Assembly: GCF_029525555.1 (NCBI RefSeq)
Contig: NZ_JAPDHZ010000006.1
Span: 124,001-188,000, forward strand
Length of the DNA: 64,000 nucleotides
Source of the DNA: Cohnella ginsengisoli
GTDB lineage: Bacteria > Bacillota > Bacilli > Paenibacillales > Paenibacillaceae
Reading direction: 5' to 3'
The translations under genes were made by a program, and so were the position numbers. Under the pieces are notes generated by a model. It made no database searches. It was not told the DNA's origin and saw nothing but the letters and a program-made list of their open reading frames with translations. Of the stretch, positions 63,542 to 64,000 are shown piece after piece. Within the stretch, counting starts at the first letter, position 1; every line of letters starts with the position of its first letter.

Positions 63542-64000
63542 ATGAAGATCACCGTTGCGAAGAAAATGTACGCCAGTTACCTCCTTGTCCTGATCCTGCT
63601 GGTTCTTGTCGCCGTTTTCGGCTTGCAGGGGATGAACAAAATCCAAGACCAGACGAACAATATCGTCACGGACGCGATTCCCGTCTCGATGGCCGCTTCC
63701 AATCTCATGACCTCGCTCGTCAACGAAGAGACGGCGACGAGAGCTTTTCTGATCGGCGGCGACGAGAAATATCTGGATACTTACCAGAAAGGCGTACGGG
63801 GCGTGCAAGCCGATCTGCGCGATATCGACGGTCATCTCCCGAACCATCCTACGATGAAGGCGCTGATCGACGAAGCGAAGCCGAGAATCGAGGCGATCGA
63901 GCAATACTTCGAGGCGCAGATTGCGCTCGTGCGTGCCGGCAACATCAAGGAAGCGCAGCAGAAGGTCGGTGACGGCAAGGCGCTGTTCGCCGATTTCCGG
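63542..64000 (+). CDS. Methyl-accepting chemotaxis-like sensor (3' partial)
   Basis: The first 153 codons of a membrane receptor running off the window. N-terminal membrane helix (YASYLLVLILLVLVAVFGLQ), then a CHASE3-like helical sensory domain with the hallmark NEETATRAFLIGGDEKYLDTY (about residues 60-80) and AKPRIEAIEQYFEAQ. The HAMP and signalling parts are outside the window. GAGGAAG precedes the ATG at 63542. Chemoreceptor is the likeliest family; a histidine kinase or diguanylate cyclase with the same sensor is possible. Confidence 0.8.
   Translation, partial: MKITVAKKMYASYLLVLILLVLVAVFGLQGMNKIQDQTNNIVTDAIPVSMAASNLMTSLVNEETATRAFLIGGDEKYLDTYQKGVRGVQADLRDIDGHLPNHPTMKALIDEAKPRIEAIEQYFEAQIALVRAGNIKEAQQKVGDGKALFADFR

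Noticed and set aside
1..64000. tRNA or rRNA genes, insertion sequences, phage genes
   Set aside because: Looked for T-loop-like sequences, transposase motifs and integrases by eye and found none convincing.

Overview
The window looks like a chromosomal stretch from a high-GC member of the Paenibacillaceae (Cohnella or a GC-rich Paenibacillus). The evidence is two S-layer-homology (SLH) proteins, strong Gram-positive ribosome binding sites with GTG/TTG starts, a yybP-ykoY manganese riboswitch, a lipoprotein-type siderophore receptor with a Fur box, many one- and two-component regulators, and dense convergent gene pairs sharing bidirectional terminators. No rRNA, tRNA, insertion sequence or CRISPR array was recognised. 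The genus is inferred from style and families, not from a marker gene.

Layout. 1-4.7 kb: an SLH-anchored metallophosphoesterase (cut by the window edge), an unknown gene, and a divergent MerR/short-chain dehydrogenase pair. 4.7-7.25 kb: a visibly AT-rich island with a lipoprotein, a Mrr-type nuclease remnant and an overlapping pair of unknown genes, probably acquired. 7.3-20.3 kb: AraC/PhyH, GrpB, a MazEF-type toxin-antitoxin pair, XRE regulator/epimerase, a NarL-type two-component system, HxlR/DoxX, PadR/DUF2812, an ATP-dependent DNA ligase and methylglyoxal synthase. 20.5-28 kb: AraC regulator/glycosidase pair, a TetR remnant beside a decayed duplicate of the glycosidase end, an SLH protein with Pro-Thr repeats, and a very large MalT/BTAD-like regulator. 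28-34.5 kb: a ribosome-protection neighbourhood (ABC-F ATPase behind a leader peptide and attenuator, and a Tet(M)-like GTPase), a glycosyltransferase, and TerC behind its riboswitch. 34.9-41.8 kb: ECF sigma factor and membrane partner, two small conserved proteins, a membrane glycerophosphodiesterase, and PadR/MFS efflux. 41.8-45.1 kb: a Fur-controlled siderophore uptake operon. 45.4-46.05 kb: an exact 51-bp tandem array. 46.1-53.6 kb: a tightly coupled seven-gene operon (ketoacyl synthase III, ATP-grasp, NAD-epimerase, metallo-beta-lactamase fold, adenylate-forming enzyme, acyltransferase, SDR) that looks like an uncharacterised biosynthetic pathway. 53.8-64 kb: DoxX/TetR, GDSL esterase, SRPBCC, quinone oxidoreductase/LysR, NmrA/ECF sigma factor, YafY regulator, hydrolase/PadR, a truncated amidotransferase and the start of a chemoreceptor-like protein.

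An overriding caveat: about twenty genes are broken by single-base shifts, most of them in 5-7 base homopolymers, and nearly all become full-length family members when one base is removed or added. This pattern points to consensus errors in the assembly rather than mass pseudogenisation. I therefore annotate these as single genes and give the shift site for each.

The best candidates for something undescribed are the seven-gene operon at 46142-53607 and the 51-bp array beside it. The leader-peptide attenuator of the ABC-F gene is the most readable regulatory device.
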